Positions 29,170-36,235 of a stretch of DNA of 64,000 bases are shown one piece after another. This DNA is from Sphingomonas sanxanigenens DSM 19645 = NX02 (GTDB lineage: Bacteria > Pseudomonadota > Alphaproteobacteria > Sphingomonadales > Sphingomonadaceae): NCBI RefSeq assembly GCF_000512205.2, contig NZ_CP011450.1:248001-312000 (forward strand). The letters are read 5' to 3'. Each line of letters opens with the position of its first letter. The first letter of the stretch is position 1. The translations under genes and the position numbers were made by a program. The notes under the pieces were generated by a model. It ran no database searches. It saw only the letters and a program-made list of their open reading frames with translations, and was not told where the DNA came from.

Positions 29170-29895
29170 TCAGAACGCCAAGTGGTTTATTCCGCCATGC
29201 ATGAAGGTTCCGCCAAGGAACCCCTGGATGGAGATCGCCAGCGTCATCAGGCCAAGCAACACCCAGTACAACGTCCGCGACCGCTCGGGACCCTTACGGT
29301 GGCGCGCTGCCATCCAAGCCAGCGCAACGCCGAAGACCGCGATCAACGTTCCGAGCCAGCGATGCGTCATCAGGATCGGGTTGCGGTCGGTCAGGTAGAA
29401 CCCGCCTGCGAACCAGCCCAGGAACGCCGCCGCGATTGCTCCCAGCGCTCCGACGACCAACATTATATGTGCGACATGCTGATAGTCCCGGTTGCGGCGC
29501 CACAACCCGAACAGCTCCACCCCGAACGCACCGATGAACAGTGCGATGGGAAAATGAATGACCATGGTGTGCAGCCGACCCAGCCAACTCACAAGACGTT
29601 CGCCGAAACTCTTGTTCTTGTTAGCGGTCTCCTCGTGCATGCCGCCCATGTCCATGTCATCGCCGGCGATGTCGCGGCCGGCCATGTTCATGTCCACGGT
29701 CGACATAGAGCCCATCCCCATGTGACCGTCGCCAGCGTCTGCTCCATCCTTTTTCTGAGTCTCGCCTGCGCTGTTAGCGGCCGGCCCGGGACCGGCCCCG
29801 AGCGCATCGTGATCTTCATGAGCCGATGCCGACGTGCTTACTGACATTGCAACCGCAAGGAGCAAAGCGAAGGCCCCGCCTCGTTTACCGCCCAT
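29170..29895 (-). CDS. DUF2231 membrane protein with Met/His-rich periplasmic N-terminus
   Basis: A 241-residue protein. After a signal-like hydrophobic segment (GGAFALLLAVAMSVSTSASA) comes a metal-binding stretch (HEDHDALG, then MGMGSMSTVDMNMAG and DDMDMGGMHE). The rest has four membrane helices with the DUF2231 sequence: LHTMVIHFPIALFIGAFGVE, TDRNPILMTHRWLGTLIAVF, then QGFLGGTFMHGGINHLAF at the C-terminus. The conserved His residues suggest haem or metal binding. The start at 29895 is chosen because the signal begins there; the frame is open to 29940. A truncated second copy is seen at 18888-18944. Confidence 0.85.
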   Translation of the reverse strand: MGGKRGGAFALLLAVAMSVSTSASAHEDHDALGAGPGPAANSAGETQKKDGADAGDGHMGMGSMSTVDMNMAGRDIAGDDMDMGGMHEETANKNKSFGERLVSWLGRLHTMVIHFPIALFIGAFGVELFGLWRRNRDYQHVAHIMLVVGALGAIAAAFLGWFAGGFYLTDRNPILMTHRWLGTLIAVFGVALAWMAARHRKGPERSRTLYWVLLGLMTLAISIQGFLGGTFMHGGINHLAF

Positions 29896-30053
29896 CACCC
29901 GACCCCTTGATCCGTGTTCATCGATTCCCGTTTTCCTCACCCGTCCGAATCCTTTTGTGAACTCTTCGCCTGCTCTTTCAGACGAACTGGACCGTGGAGC
30001 TACGCCGGCTGCGGCGGCCGGGTCCTGCGCCGCTAGCCTGAAAAAACCGCCGA

Positions 30054-30503
30054 TCAGCTGCCGTGGCGCGCGAACAGGCGGCGCCCGCCGGGACCGAAGG
30101 CGACCACGTCATAGGCCTGCGTCTTGACGCCCGGCACTTCCATTCCCGGCGAGCCGAGCGGCATACCGCCGACCGCGAGGCCTCGCACACCCTTGGGCCG
30201 GGTCGCGAGAGCCCGCTTCATATCGGCAATCGGCACGTGGCCCTCGAAAGCCATGCCATCGGCGATTGCTGTGTGGCAGGACGAGACGTCCGCAGGGACC
30301 CCCGCGCGCTTCTGCAGCGCCGGGCGATTGGAATCATCGACGACGCGCACCTGGCGCCCGAGCTGCCGCTGCACCTGCGCTGCCCACTTGGCGCAACAGC
30401 CGCAGCCGGGATCGCGGTGCATAACGATCGGGGTGGCCGCGCTGACGGCAACCGGAACCAACAAGGCTGCGGCAGTAAGCGCGGATCGTAAAGCTGTCTT
30501 CAT
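30054..30503 (-). CDS. DUF411 periplasmic metal-binding protein
   Basis: A 149-residue DUF411 protein. It has a signal peptide (SALTAAALLVPVAVSAA), then the family motif MHRDPGCGCCAKWAAQVQRQ with the metal-binding CGCC near residue 33, SSCHTAIADGMAFEGHVPIA, then RGLAVGGMPLGSPGMEVPG. DUF411 proteins accompany copper resistance (CopG-like) and bind copper. It follows the DUF305 gene after a strong hairpin at 30523-30550, which may set its expression apart. Confidence 0.92.
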   Translation of the reverse strand: MKTALRSALTAAALLVPVAVSAATPIVMHRDPGCGCCAKWAAQVQRQLGRQVRVVDDSNRPALQKRAGVPADVSSCHTAIADGMAFEGHVPIADMKRALATRPKGVRGLAVGGMPLGSPGMEVPGVKTQAYDVVAFGPGGRRLFARHGS

Positions 30504-30522
30504 GGAAAAACTCCTTGGTCAT

Positions 30523-30550
30523 TCCTCCCGCCCCTCGTGGGGCGGGAGGA
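30523..30550 (-). terminator. Strong GC hairpin between DUF305 and DUF411 genes
   Basis: A 12-bp perfect stem (TCCTCCCGCCCC / GGGGCGGGAGGA) with a 4-nt loop (TCGT) lies 10 nt after the DUF305 stop and 19 nt before the DUF411 start. On the minus strand it lacks a T-run, so it may act as an attenuator or protect the 3' end of the upstream mRNA. Confidence 0.5.
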
Positions 30551-30560
30551 ACGAAGATTA

Positions 30561-30944
30561 TCACTGAGGTCGCTTGCTCATCGACCGGAGCATCGCCTGG
30601 AGTTCACCGATGCTCTTGTTTTGCTCGGCAATAGACTTCTGAGCCATTTGCCGGGTCTTCGCATCGGGCGCCTCGCGGAGAACGATCTGCGACATGGCAA
30701 TCGCACCGCGGTGATGCTCGATCATCTTGCGGGCCCACGTCTCATTTGCATTGGCGCCTTTGGCCCTCATCATCTTCTCGTGCATCGCCATCTCGGCGGG
30801 CATGAAGGGCGTGTTCATGCCAGGCATGTTGTCGTGGTTCATGCCCTGCATTTTCGAGTGGTCCATGCCTTGCATCTGCTGCTGAGCCAAAGCCGGGCTC
30901 GCTGCCATCGCCGCCAGAGCCAGAGCTGTAAGTGTCTTAAACAT
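30561..30944 (-). CDS. DUF305 periplasmic copper-related protein
   Basis: A 127-residue protein with a signal peptide (FKTLTALALAAMAASPALAQ) and a Met/His-rich segment (MQGMDHSKMQGMNHDNMPGM). The DUF305 core follows: EMAMHEKMMRAKGANANETW, then MIEHHRGAIAMSQIVLRE. The His/Met ligands suggest ferritin-like metal binding in the periplasm. The start at 30944 has a GGAG site; the frame is open to 30986. It lies 48 nt after copB and belongs to the same operon. Confidence 0.9.
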   Translation of the reverse strand: MFKTLTALALAAMAASPALAQQQMQGMDHSKMQGMNHDNMPGMNTPFMPAEMAMHEKMMRAKGANANETWARKMIEHHRGAIAMSQIVLREAPDAKTRQMAQKSIAEQNKSIGELQAMLRSMSKRPQ

Positions 30945-30992
30945 TGCCTGCTCCTTCTTGGACTTAGTCAACGCAACAAAGCCCAATCGGCC

Positions 30993-32270
30993 TCAAAACC
31001 ATGTGCGAATGCCCAGAACAAGGCTGGTCGATGACGCATCCTCGCCGTCCTCGCGTGCAAAACGAGCAGAGCGGCCCACTCTGCGCTCGTATGAAACACC
31101 GATATAAGGGGCAAACTCGCGCTTCACCTCGTAGCGCAGCCGCAAGCCAAGCTCGAGGTCCGACAAGCCCGAGCCGATCCGGTCTTCCGGAACGTCTTGC
31201 GCCGCAAATTCCGCTTCGAGACGAGGCTGGAGGATCAGGCGCTGGGTGATACGCTGATCGTAATACCCTTCAACGCGGCCGAGCACGTCACCCTTGCTAG
31301 ACAAGAACAGTGCGCCCTCCACATCGAAAAAGCCTGGGGCCAGGCTCTCGAACCCAACCGTAGCGTAGACACGGGAGGGGTTGGGCTTGAAGTCGTAACG
31401 AATCCCGGCCTGGAAGTCGGTGAAGGGTCCGATCGCCCGTGCATAGAGCGCCTGCAGCTCCGCCCTTTCCAGGCTTCTCCCAAAGTTCCCTTCGCCTTCG
31501 GTTTTAAGAACCAGGCGATTGATGTCGCCACCGTACCAGGCACCGCCATCCCATCGATAGGCGTCGCGACCGTCGCGGACCTGGTATTCGGCCAGATTAA
31601 ATATGACCTGCGAGAAATTCTGGCCGCCGTGCATCGACTGCAGATGCTGCTGCGAATGCGCCATGGCGGGGGCAGAGTAGACTTGGTCTGCGGCCCGATC
31701 CATCGGGATGGGCGGCGGCGGAGCGTTGCCGGCCGGCAGGTTGGTCCCGACCATTGTCGTGCCGGTCGCCGAAGGAGGCATGCTTCCCATGTCGTGACCT
31801 GCCATGCCTTGCATAGCGCCCGAACCATGGTCCATGCCCTGCATGGCACCTGGCTGGCCGGGGGCGGCACCGCCGGAGGTATCTGGCATCGCCGACATGT
31901 CGTGCCCGGCACCAGGATTGGGGTTGGCTCCAGGCGTAGTCATGCCCGGCATGGCCGTCATGTCATGACCGGCGTGAGGATCGGCAACGACCGCTCCAGG
32001 GGCCGGCGGCTTGGCGGACCGACTTGCGGCGGGCTTGGCCCCCGATCCCGCCTTCGCGCGCGGTGTCGACTTGGCGGCGGGCTTCACGGACTTCTTGCGC
32101 GCGGCGGGCTTGGTCGCTGCTGGCTTCTTAGCGGCAGGCTTTTTCACCGCTGGCGTCTTTGGCGGCGGCATCTTCATGCCGGGCATATTGGAATGGTCCA
32201 TCTGCGCGGCCGCCGGGGTTGCCAGGCCGAGCGCTGCGCCGCTCGCGATCAGGAGGAGCTTAAGCTGCAT
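30993..32270 (-). CDS. copB: Copper resistance outer-membrane protein CopB (copy 2, long linker)
   Basis: A 425-residue CopB. A signal peptide (LLLIASGAALGLATPAAA) is followed by a linker of about 190 residues, first Lys/Ala/Pro-rich (KKPAAKKPAATKPAARKK), then Met/His/Gly-rich (HAGHDMTAMPGMTTPG, MQGMDHGSGAMQGMAGHDMG). The CopB barrel follows (WDGGAWYGGDINRLVLKTEG, GPFTDFQAGIRYDF, YEVKREFAPYIGVSYERRVG) and ends in Phe. The linker is far longer than in copy 1 (2993-3868), giving it more copper sites. Its start overlaps copA by 11 nt. Confidence 0.93.
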   Translation of the reverse strand: MQLKLLLIASGAALGLATPAAAQMDHSNMPGMKMPPPKTPAVKKPAAKKPAATKPAARKKSVKPAAKSTPRAKAGSGAKPAASRSAKPPAPGAVVADPHAGHDMTAMPGMTTPGANPNPGAGHDMSAMPDTSGGAAPGQPGAMQGMDHGSGAMQGMAGHDMGSMPPSATGTTMVGTNLPAGNAPPPPIPMDRAADQVYSAPAMAHSQQHLQSMHGGQNFSQVIFNLAEYQVRDGRDAYRWDGGAWYGGDINRLVLKTEGEGNFGRSLERAELQALYARAIGPFTDFQAGIRYDFKPNPSRVYATVGFESLAPGFFDVEGALFLSSKGDVLGRVEGYYDQRITQRLILQPRLEAEFAAQDVPEDRIGSGLSDLELGLRLRYEVKREFAPYIGVSYERRVGRSARFAREDGEDASSTSLVLGIRTWF

Positions 32271-34266
32271 CGCGATTCTCCTCGCCCATCGGGCGAACGG
32301 TCACGACACGCATCATCCCTGCGGTCATGTGATAGAGATTGTGGCAGTGGAACGCCCAGTCGCCGACCGCATCGGTCGTCACGTCGAACGTCATCTTGCC
32401 GCCAGGCGCTACATTCACCGTGTGCTTGCGAGGCGCCAAGTCGCCATGCCCGGTCACCAGTTCAAAGAAGTGCCCGTGCAAGTGGATTGGGTGCGGCATC
32501 ATCGTGTCATTGATCAGGGTGACGCGCGCGCGTTCGTCCTTGCGGAACGGGATGGGGTCGGCGGGGTCGCTGAGCTTCTGGCCGTCAAAGCCCCACATAT
32601 AGCGCTCCATATTGCCCGTCAGGTGGATCTCCAACTGGCGCGCCGGGGCACGAGCGTCCGGGTTGCGATCCAGCGCGACAAGGTCGCGATAGGTGAGCAC
32701 GCGATGATCGACGTCCTCCAGCCCCTGCGGCGGCTCGGCCGTGCGGTCCTTCGGCATCGGCGAGATGGTCTGCACCCCCGGCCCCATCTTGACGCCGGGC
32801 GCGTTCTTCGGGTTGCGCATGTTCATGTCCATGCCCCCGGAGCCGTGGTCCATCCCCGCGGTGCCGCCGCTGCCCGTCTGGCTTGGGGTTATGCCCGACG
32901 CGCTGACACCCATTTGGCTGTGGTCCATTCCCGCCATCGCGCCGGAGTTCATTTGGCCATGATCCATGCCGGCCATGCCGGCCATCCCGGACGCAACCGC
33001 GACCGCCCCGTGGTCAGTCGGTCCCTTCCAGCCGGTTAGCTTCCACAGGTTACGCGATGCGTTCTGCTGGACCGTGGGGTCGAGGCCGCGCTTCGCCACC
33101 GGGTTCTCGTCGGACATCCCCGACATTCCCTCCATCCCCTTCATGCCTCCCATATCCATGCCCATGTCGGTCATGGTCAGGAGCGTGCGCGGGCGAAGCG
33201 GCGGGACTGGGGCGATCATGCCCTCGCGCGGTGCCAGGGTGGCGCGCCCCATGCCGGAACGGTCGATCGCTTCGGACACGAAGCTGTAGGCGCGGTCGCC
33301 GGGCGTCACGATCACGTCGAACGTCTCCGCGACCCCGATCTGGAACTCGTCCACTTCGACGGGCCGGACGTTCTGGCCGTCGGCCTGCACCACTGTCATT
33401 GGCAGGTCAGGGATGCGGACGTTGAAGTTGGTCTGCGCCGCGGCGTTGACGATGCGTAGCCGGACGCGCTCCCCCGGCCGGAAGAGACCCGTCCAATTGT
33501 CGTAAGGCCCAAAGCCATTGACCAGGAAGGTGTAGGTCGAACCCGTGACGTCCGCGATGTCCGCCGGGTCCATCCGCATCTGCCCCCACTTCAGGCGATC
33601 CTTGAGGGGCATTTCCCGTCCGGCGAGCAGTCCACTCAGCGTCGGGCGCTGATAGTTGAAATAGGCACCGCCCATCTGCTTGAGCTTGCGGAAGATCTCC
33701 TCACCGGTCATCTGGCTGTGATCGGAGAGCACGATCACATGCTCGCGGTCGAATGCGATCGGGTCGGGTCCCGCGGGATCGATGACGATGGGGCCGTAGA
33801 GCCCGCCCTGCTCCTGCTCGCCCGAGTGGCTGTGGTACCAGTAGGTGCCTGACTGCACGACTGGAAATTCGTACACGAAAGTCGAACGTGCCTTGATGCC
33901 GGGGAAACTGATGCCCGGCACGCCGTCCATTTGGAACGGCAGAATGAGGCCGTGCCAGTGGATCGAGCTATCCTCGTCAAGATTGTTGGTCACCGCGAGC
34001 CGGACCTTCTGGCCCTCCTTGAGGCGGACGAGTGGCGCCGGGACCGTGCCGTTCACCCCGATCGCGGGCGTTGTAATTCCGTCCATGACCAGCTTCATCC
34101 GGTCGATCGTCAGCGCGATTTCCGTGCCTGATACGGTCGGCAGCGGCTTGGCGATGCCGCGCGACACAGGTTGCGCCCAGGCTGGCAGATAGGCCGACAT
34201 GGCCAGCGTGCCGCCGAGCATGGCGGTTCCGCGCATCACGTCGCGCCGGTTCAGATTGCGGCTCAT
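32260..34266 (-). CDS. copA: Copper resistance multicopper oxidase CopA (copy 2)
   Basis: A 668-residue periplasmic multicopper oxidase with a Tat signal (NRRDVMRGTAMLGGTLAMSA). The copper motifs are SIHWHGLILPFQMDGVPG, YWYHSHSGEQEQGGLYGP, HPIHLHGHFFELV and WAFHCHNLYHMTAGMMRVV. The Met/His-rich insert (about residues 365-490) has GMDMGGMKGMEGMSGMS and repeated MDHGQM/MDHSQM units. It is headed by the candidate ECF promoter at 34330-34356 and starts the operon copA-copB-DUF305. The ribosome site AAGGA lies 5 nt before the ATG. Confidence 0.95.
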   Translation of the reverse strand: MSRNLNRRDVMRGTAMLGGTLAMSAYLPAWAQPVSRGIAKPLPTVSGTEIALTIDRMKLVMDGITTPAIGVNGTVPAPLVRLKEGQKVRLAVTNNLDEDSSIHWHGLILPFQMDGVPGISFPGIKARSTFVYEFPVVQSGTYWYHSHSGEQEQGGLYGPIVIDPAGPDPIAFDREHVIVLSDHSQMTGEEIFRKLKQMGGAYFNYQRPTLSGLLAGREMPLKDRLKWGQMRMDPADIADVTGSTYTFLVNGFGPYDNWTGLFRPGERVRLRIVNAAAQTNFNVRIPDLPMTVVQADGQNVRPVEVDEFQIGVAETFDVIVTPGDRAYSFVSEAIDRSGMGRATLAPREGMIAPVPPLRPRTLLTMTDMGMDMGGMKGMEGMSGMSDENPVAKRGLDPTVQQNASRNLWKLTGWKGPTDHGAVAVASGMAGMAGMDHGQMNSGAMAGMDHSQMGVSASGITPSQTGSGGTAGMDHGSGGMDMNMRNPKNAPGVKMGPGVQTISPMPKDRTAEPPQGLEDVDHRVLTYRDLVALDRNPDARAPARQLEIHLTGNMERYMWGFDGQKLSDPADPIPFRKDERARVTLINDTMMPHPIHLHGHFFELVTGHGDLAPRKHTVNVAPGGKMTFDVTTDAVGDWAFHCHNLYHMTAGMMRVVTVRPMGEENRDAA

Positions 34267-34329
34267 GCTGTTCCTTCACTCCAATTCAATGCTTGCAGCC
34301 GGGGGACGCCGCCGCTGACATTACCCCTT

Positions 34330-34356
34330 ATTACGCATGAACCAGCCCGCCCCCTC
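34330..34356 (-). promoter_or_regulatory. Candidate ECF promoter of copA-copB
   Basis: On the minus strand GAGGGG, 14 nt, then GCGTAAT, ending 63 nt upstream of the copA start. The -35 element overlaps the last two bases of the sigma-factor gene (34355-34927). Confidence 0.7.
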
Positions 34357-34927
34357 ATGCGCAATTAAGAATATTCGACAATTTTATTCGCGCGCGCCGG
34401 AGCCGCGTCTCCACGGCCTTGCCGCTGATCCCCAGCGCGGCGGCAGTTTCCCCTTGGGACAAGCCTTCCACGGTCCGCAGCAAGAGCGTCTCCTTAAGCG
34501 TGGCCGGCAGCTGGGACACCGCGCGCGAAAGCCGGACTAGTTCTGCGCGATCGAAGGTTACCGCGTCGGCGCCTGGCGCCTCGTCCCACTCACTTTCCAT
34601 CGTCTCGGGCGGCAGCGAAGAGGCGAACGATAATATCTGGCGTATGCGACGCCGCCGATGCCAGTCGCGGCTCTTGTTGATCGCCACGCGGGCCAGCCAC
34701 GCAGCGAGCGGCCGATCTCCGTCATATCTTGGCAGGTTCTGAAAGGCGGACGCGAAGCATTCCTGAGTGAGGTCAAGCGCCTCTTCAGCGTCACCGATAT
34801 GTGCACGGATCAGGCGGTAGACCGGCTCCTGGTGCCGGCGCATGATCTCGGCGAAGGCGGCCTGACGTCCAGCGAGCGTCAAGGCGGCGAGTTCGCCGTC
34901 CGTGCAGGCCGAAAGTTCAAGACTCAC
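34355..34927 (-). CDS. ECF RNA polymerase sigma factor, CnrH-like
   Basis: A 190-residue group-4 sigma factor. Region 2 includes RRHQEPVYRLIRAHIGDAEE and DLTQECFASAFQNLPRYDGD then LAAWLARVAINKSRDWHRRR; region 4 is LPATLKETLLLRTVEGLSQG and ETAAALGISGKAVETRLRRA. Its GTG start overlaps the stop of the CnrX-like gene (GTGA), so the two are coupled. It is the last gene of a CnrY-CnrX-CnrH-type operon and sits between the copA operon and its own regulators. Longer frames reaching 35368 are shadows of the neighbour. Confidence 0.9.
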   Translation of the reverse strand: MSLELSACTDGELAALTLAGRQAAFAEIMRRHQEPVYRLIRAHIGDAEEALDLTQECFASAFQNLPRYDGDRPLAAWLARVAINKSRDWHRRRRIRQILSFASSLPPETMESEWDEAPGADAVTFDRAELVRLSRAVSQLPATLKETLLLRTVEGLSQGETAAALGISGKAVETRLRRARIKLSNILNCA

Positions 34928-35358
34928 CGCGCGTCTGCGGTCAGCGCCTTCACCACCGCGCGGTCGAACGTCCTCGCCTGGTCGGGCCGCAGGATCTGCC
35001 GCATCGCGAACATATGGTTCAACGTCTCCTTCTGGAGCTCGCCCATCGCGCCGTGCGAACGATCGACGGCCGCCGCGACCTGCGGCCCATTGCCATGCTC
35101 GACTTCGATGGCGTCGGCGAGCCGCGCGTTGTCGGCCCTGAGTTCCAGCTCCAAGGCACGCCTTCGAACGGCGAAGCGGGACTCCAGCGTCTCGAGCTTG
35201 GTCCGTTGAGCCTCGTCCAACCCGAGCCCGTCGTGGAGCAAGCTGTGAAGCTCCACGCCCGGGCTCGGTGGCGATGGGAACATCTCGCGTCCAGCCCACA
35301 CGCCTGCGACCGCCGCCACGAACGCGATCAGCATCGTTCGCCGGGCGCCGCTCGTCAC
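34924..35358 (-). CDS. CnrX/NccX-like periplasmic metal sensor
   Basis: A 144-residue protein anchored by one N-terminal membrane helix (MLIAFVAAVAGVWAG). The periplasmic part is a helical hairpin of the Metal_resist/CnrX type: LHSLLHDGLGLDEAQRTKLE, a long charged helix, then QKETLNHMFAMRQILRPDQA. Candidate metal ligands are the His residues in LHSLLHDG, HGNG and RSHGAMGE and Met near HMFAMR. In CnrX a similar set of His, Glu and Met residues binds cobalt or nickel; here the neighbours suggest copper. The length (CnrX about 148) matches. Confidence 0.75.
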   Translation of the reverse strand: MTSGARRTMLIAFVAAVAGVWAGREMFPSPPSPGVELHSLLHDGLGLDEAQRTKLETLESRFAVRRRALELELRADNARLADAIEVEHGNGPQVAAAVDRSHGAMGELQKETLNHMFAMRQILRPDQARTFDRAVVKALTADAR

Positions 35359-35639
35359 TGGAACGCAAGCAAGGTCGAAGGCGCCAACGGCGTGGCAGGC
35401 CCGAAGGGTGTTAGCGTCGGCACCTGCGCAGTCGCCGCTGCGGACGACAATCCGCCGCCCATTACTCCCAAGGCGACCGCGCCTACCGCCGCCAGCATGC
35501 CGGACCGCAGCGTCACCCCGCCGCCCGCGCGCTGCTCCGCCGCGATCAACCGCATGACATCGCCTTCCAGTTCAGCGAGCCGGGGATGAAGCGGCTGCTC
35601 GGCAAGGCGGCGCAACGCGCTGTCTAAATCCATATCCAT
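35355..35639 (-). CDS. CnrY-like membrane-anchored anti-sigma protein
   Basis: A 94-residue protein. A charged N-terminal helix (LDSALRRLAEQPLHPRLAEL, then EGDVMRLIAAEQRAGG) is followed by one membrane helix (MLAAVGAVALGVMGGGL) and a short Pro/Thr periplasmic tail (TPFGPATPLAP). CnrY (about 95 residues) has the same plan: a cytoplasmic sigma-binding helix, a membrane segment and a tail held by CnrX. The sequence similarity itself is weak; the call rests on size, topology and operon order. The start is put at 35639, which has GGAGG 7 nt upstream; ATG 35645 is too close to it. It overlaps the CnrX-like gene by 4 nt (ATGA). Confidence 0.65.
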   Translation of the reverse strand: MDMDLDSALRRLAEQPLHPRLAELEGDVMRLIAAEQRAGGGVTLRSGMLAAVGAVALGVMGGGLSSAAATAQVPTLTPFGPATPLAPSTLLAFQ

Positions 35640-35666
35640 GTTCATTCCTCCGTCGTGCTCACATCC

Positions 35667-35693
35667 AATACGCACGGTCGGCGAACACCCCTC
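35667..35693 (-). promoter_or_regulatory. Candidate ECF promoter of the sigma-factor operon
   Basis: On the minus strand GAGGGG, 14 nt, then GCGTATT, 28 nt upstream of the CnrY-like start. It would make the operon autoregulatory. The same motif and spacer occur at 27224, 27283 and 34330. Confidence 0.7.
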
Positions 35694-36235
35694 GAATCCG
35701 ACGTGAACGAATGTCACGAAGCGGCCCCTCCCCCCGGGCGCGGCGGCGCACTCTTCCATTGCGTCCAATCGTTCACAGCTCGCACGCAGGCCGGCAATCC
35801 ACGCGTCCCGCTGTTTCAAAATTCCCTGTTTCACCTTTGTTGGCAGGCAGAGCGCAGCTACGGCGGCAACCATGGTGTTCGCCAGGTCATGGCGAGGCGG
35901 CTACTATTATGTTATGTGCGTGGCGGCTGCGGGCAACGGCATGGCCGTGCATATGTCGATATTTGTCGCGACCAGATAGCGCGATTGGCAACAAGCCGTC
36001 GATATTGCTCGTGAGCCGGGCAGCGGCACATGACCATTCCGCTGTCCGCAGGAGTTGGGCGACGGCCAGCGGAATGGTCCAAGAACGGGTAGCGGCTCAG
36101 TAGATGGACCGACATTATCGGCTTCTGGAGGAAATGGAGGGGCCATGTCTGTGTATGCTCCCACCGAGGAGGCGGTTTAGCGCATGCTGAACCACTGTGG
36201 TGAAAGCATCCAGCACCATCGGGAAAAGCCCTTGT
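35694..36235. other. Gene-poor spacer with an inverted repeat
   Basis: About 540 bp with no supported gene. A 13-bp inverted repeat (GACCATTCCGCTG at 36032-36044 and its complement at 36067-36079, 22-nt loop) could be a terminator for the TonB receptor gene, though no T-run follows. A short frame starting at ATG 36145 (MSVYAPTEEAV, 11 codons) has a ribosome-like site but is too short to interpret. Confidence 0.4.

Noticed and set aside
31197..32513. A 438-codon open frame on the plus strand
   Set aside because: It is antisense to copB and copA; His/Arg-rich low-complexity sequence arises from the Met/His codons of the opposite strand.
34928..35368. An N-terminal extension of the sigma factor in the same frame
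   Set aside because: The extension overlaps the CnrX-like gene, is Arg/Ala-rich and has no sigma features. The GTG at 34927 with GTGA overlap is a better start.
36137..36160. GAGGGG followed after 14 nt by GCTCCCA
   Set aside because: The -35 half and the spacing fit the ECF motif, but the second half does not match GCGTAWT and no gene follows closely.
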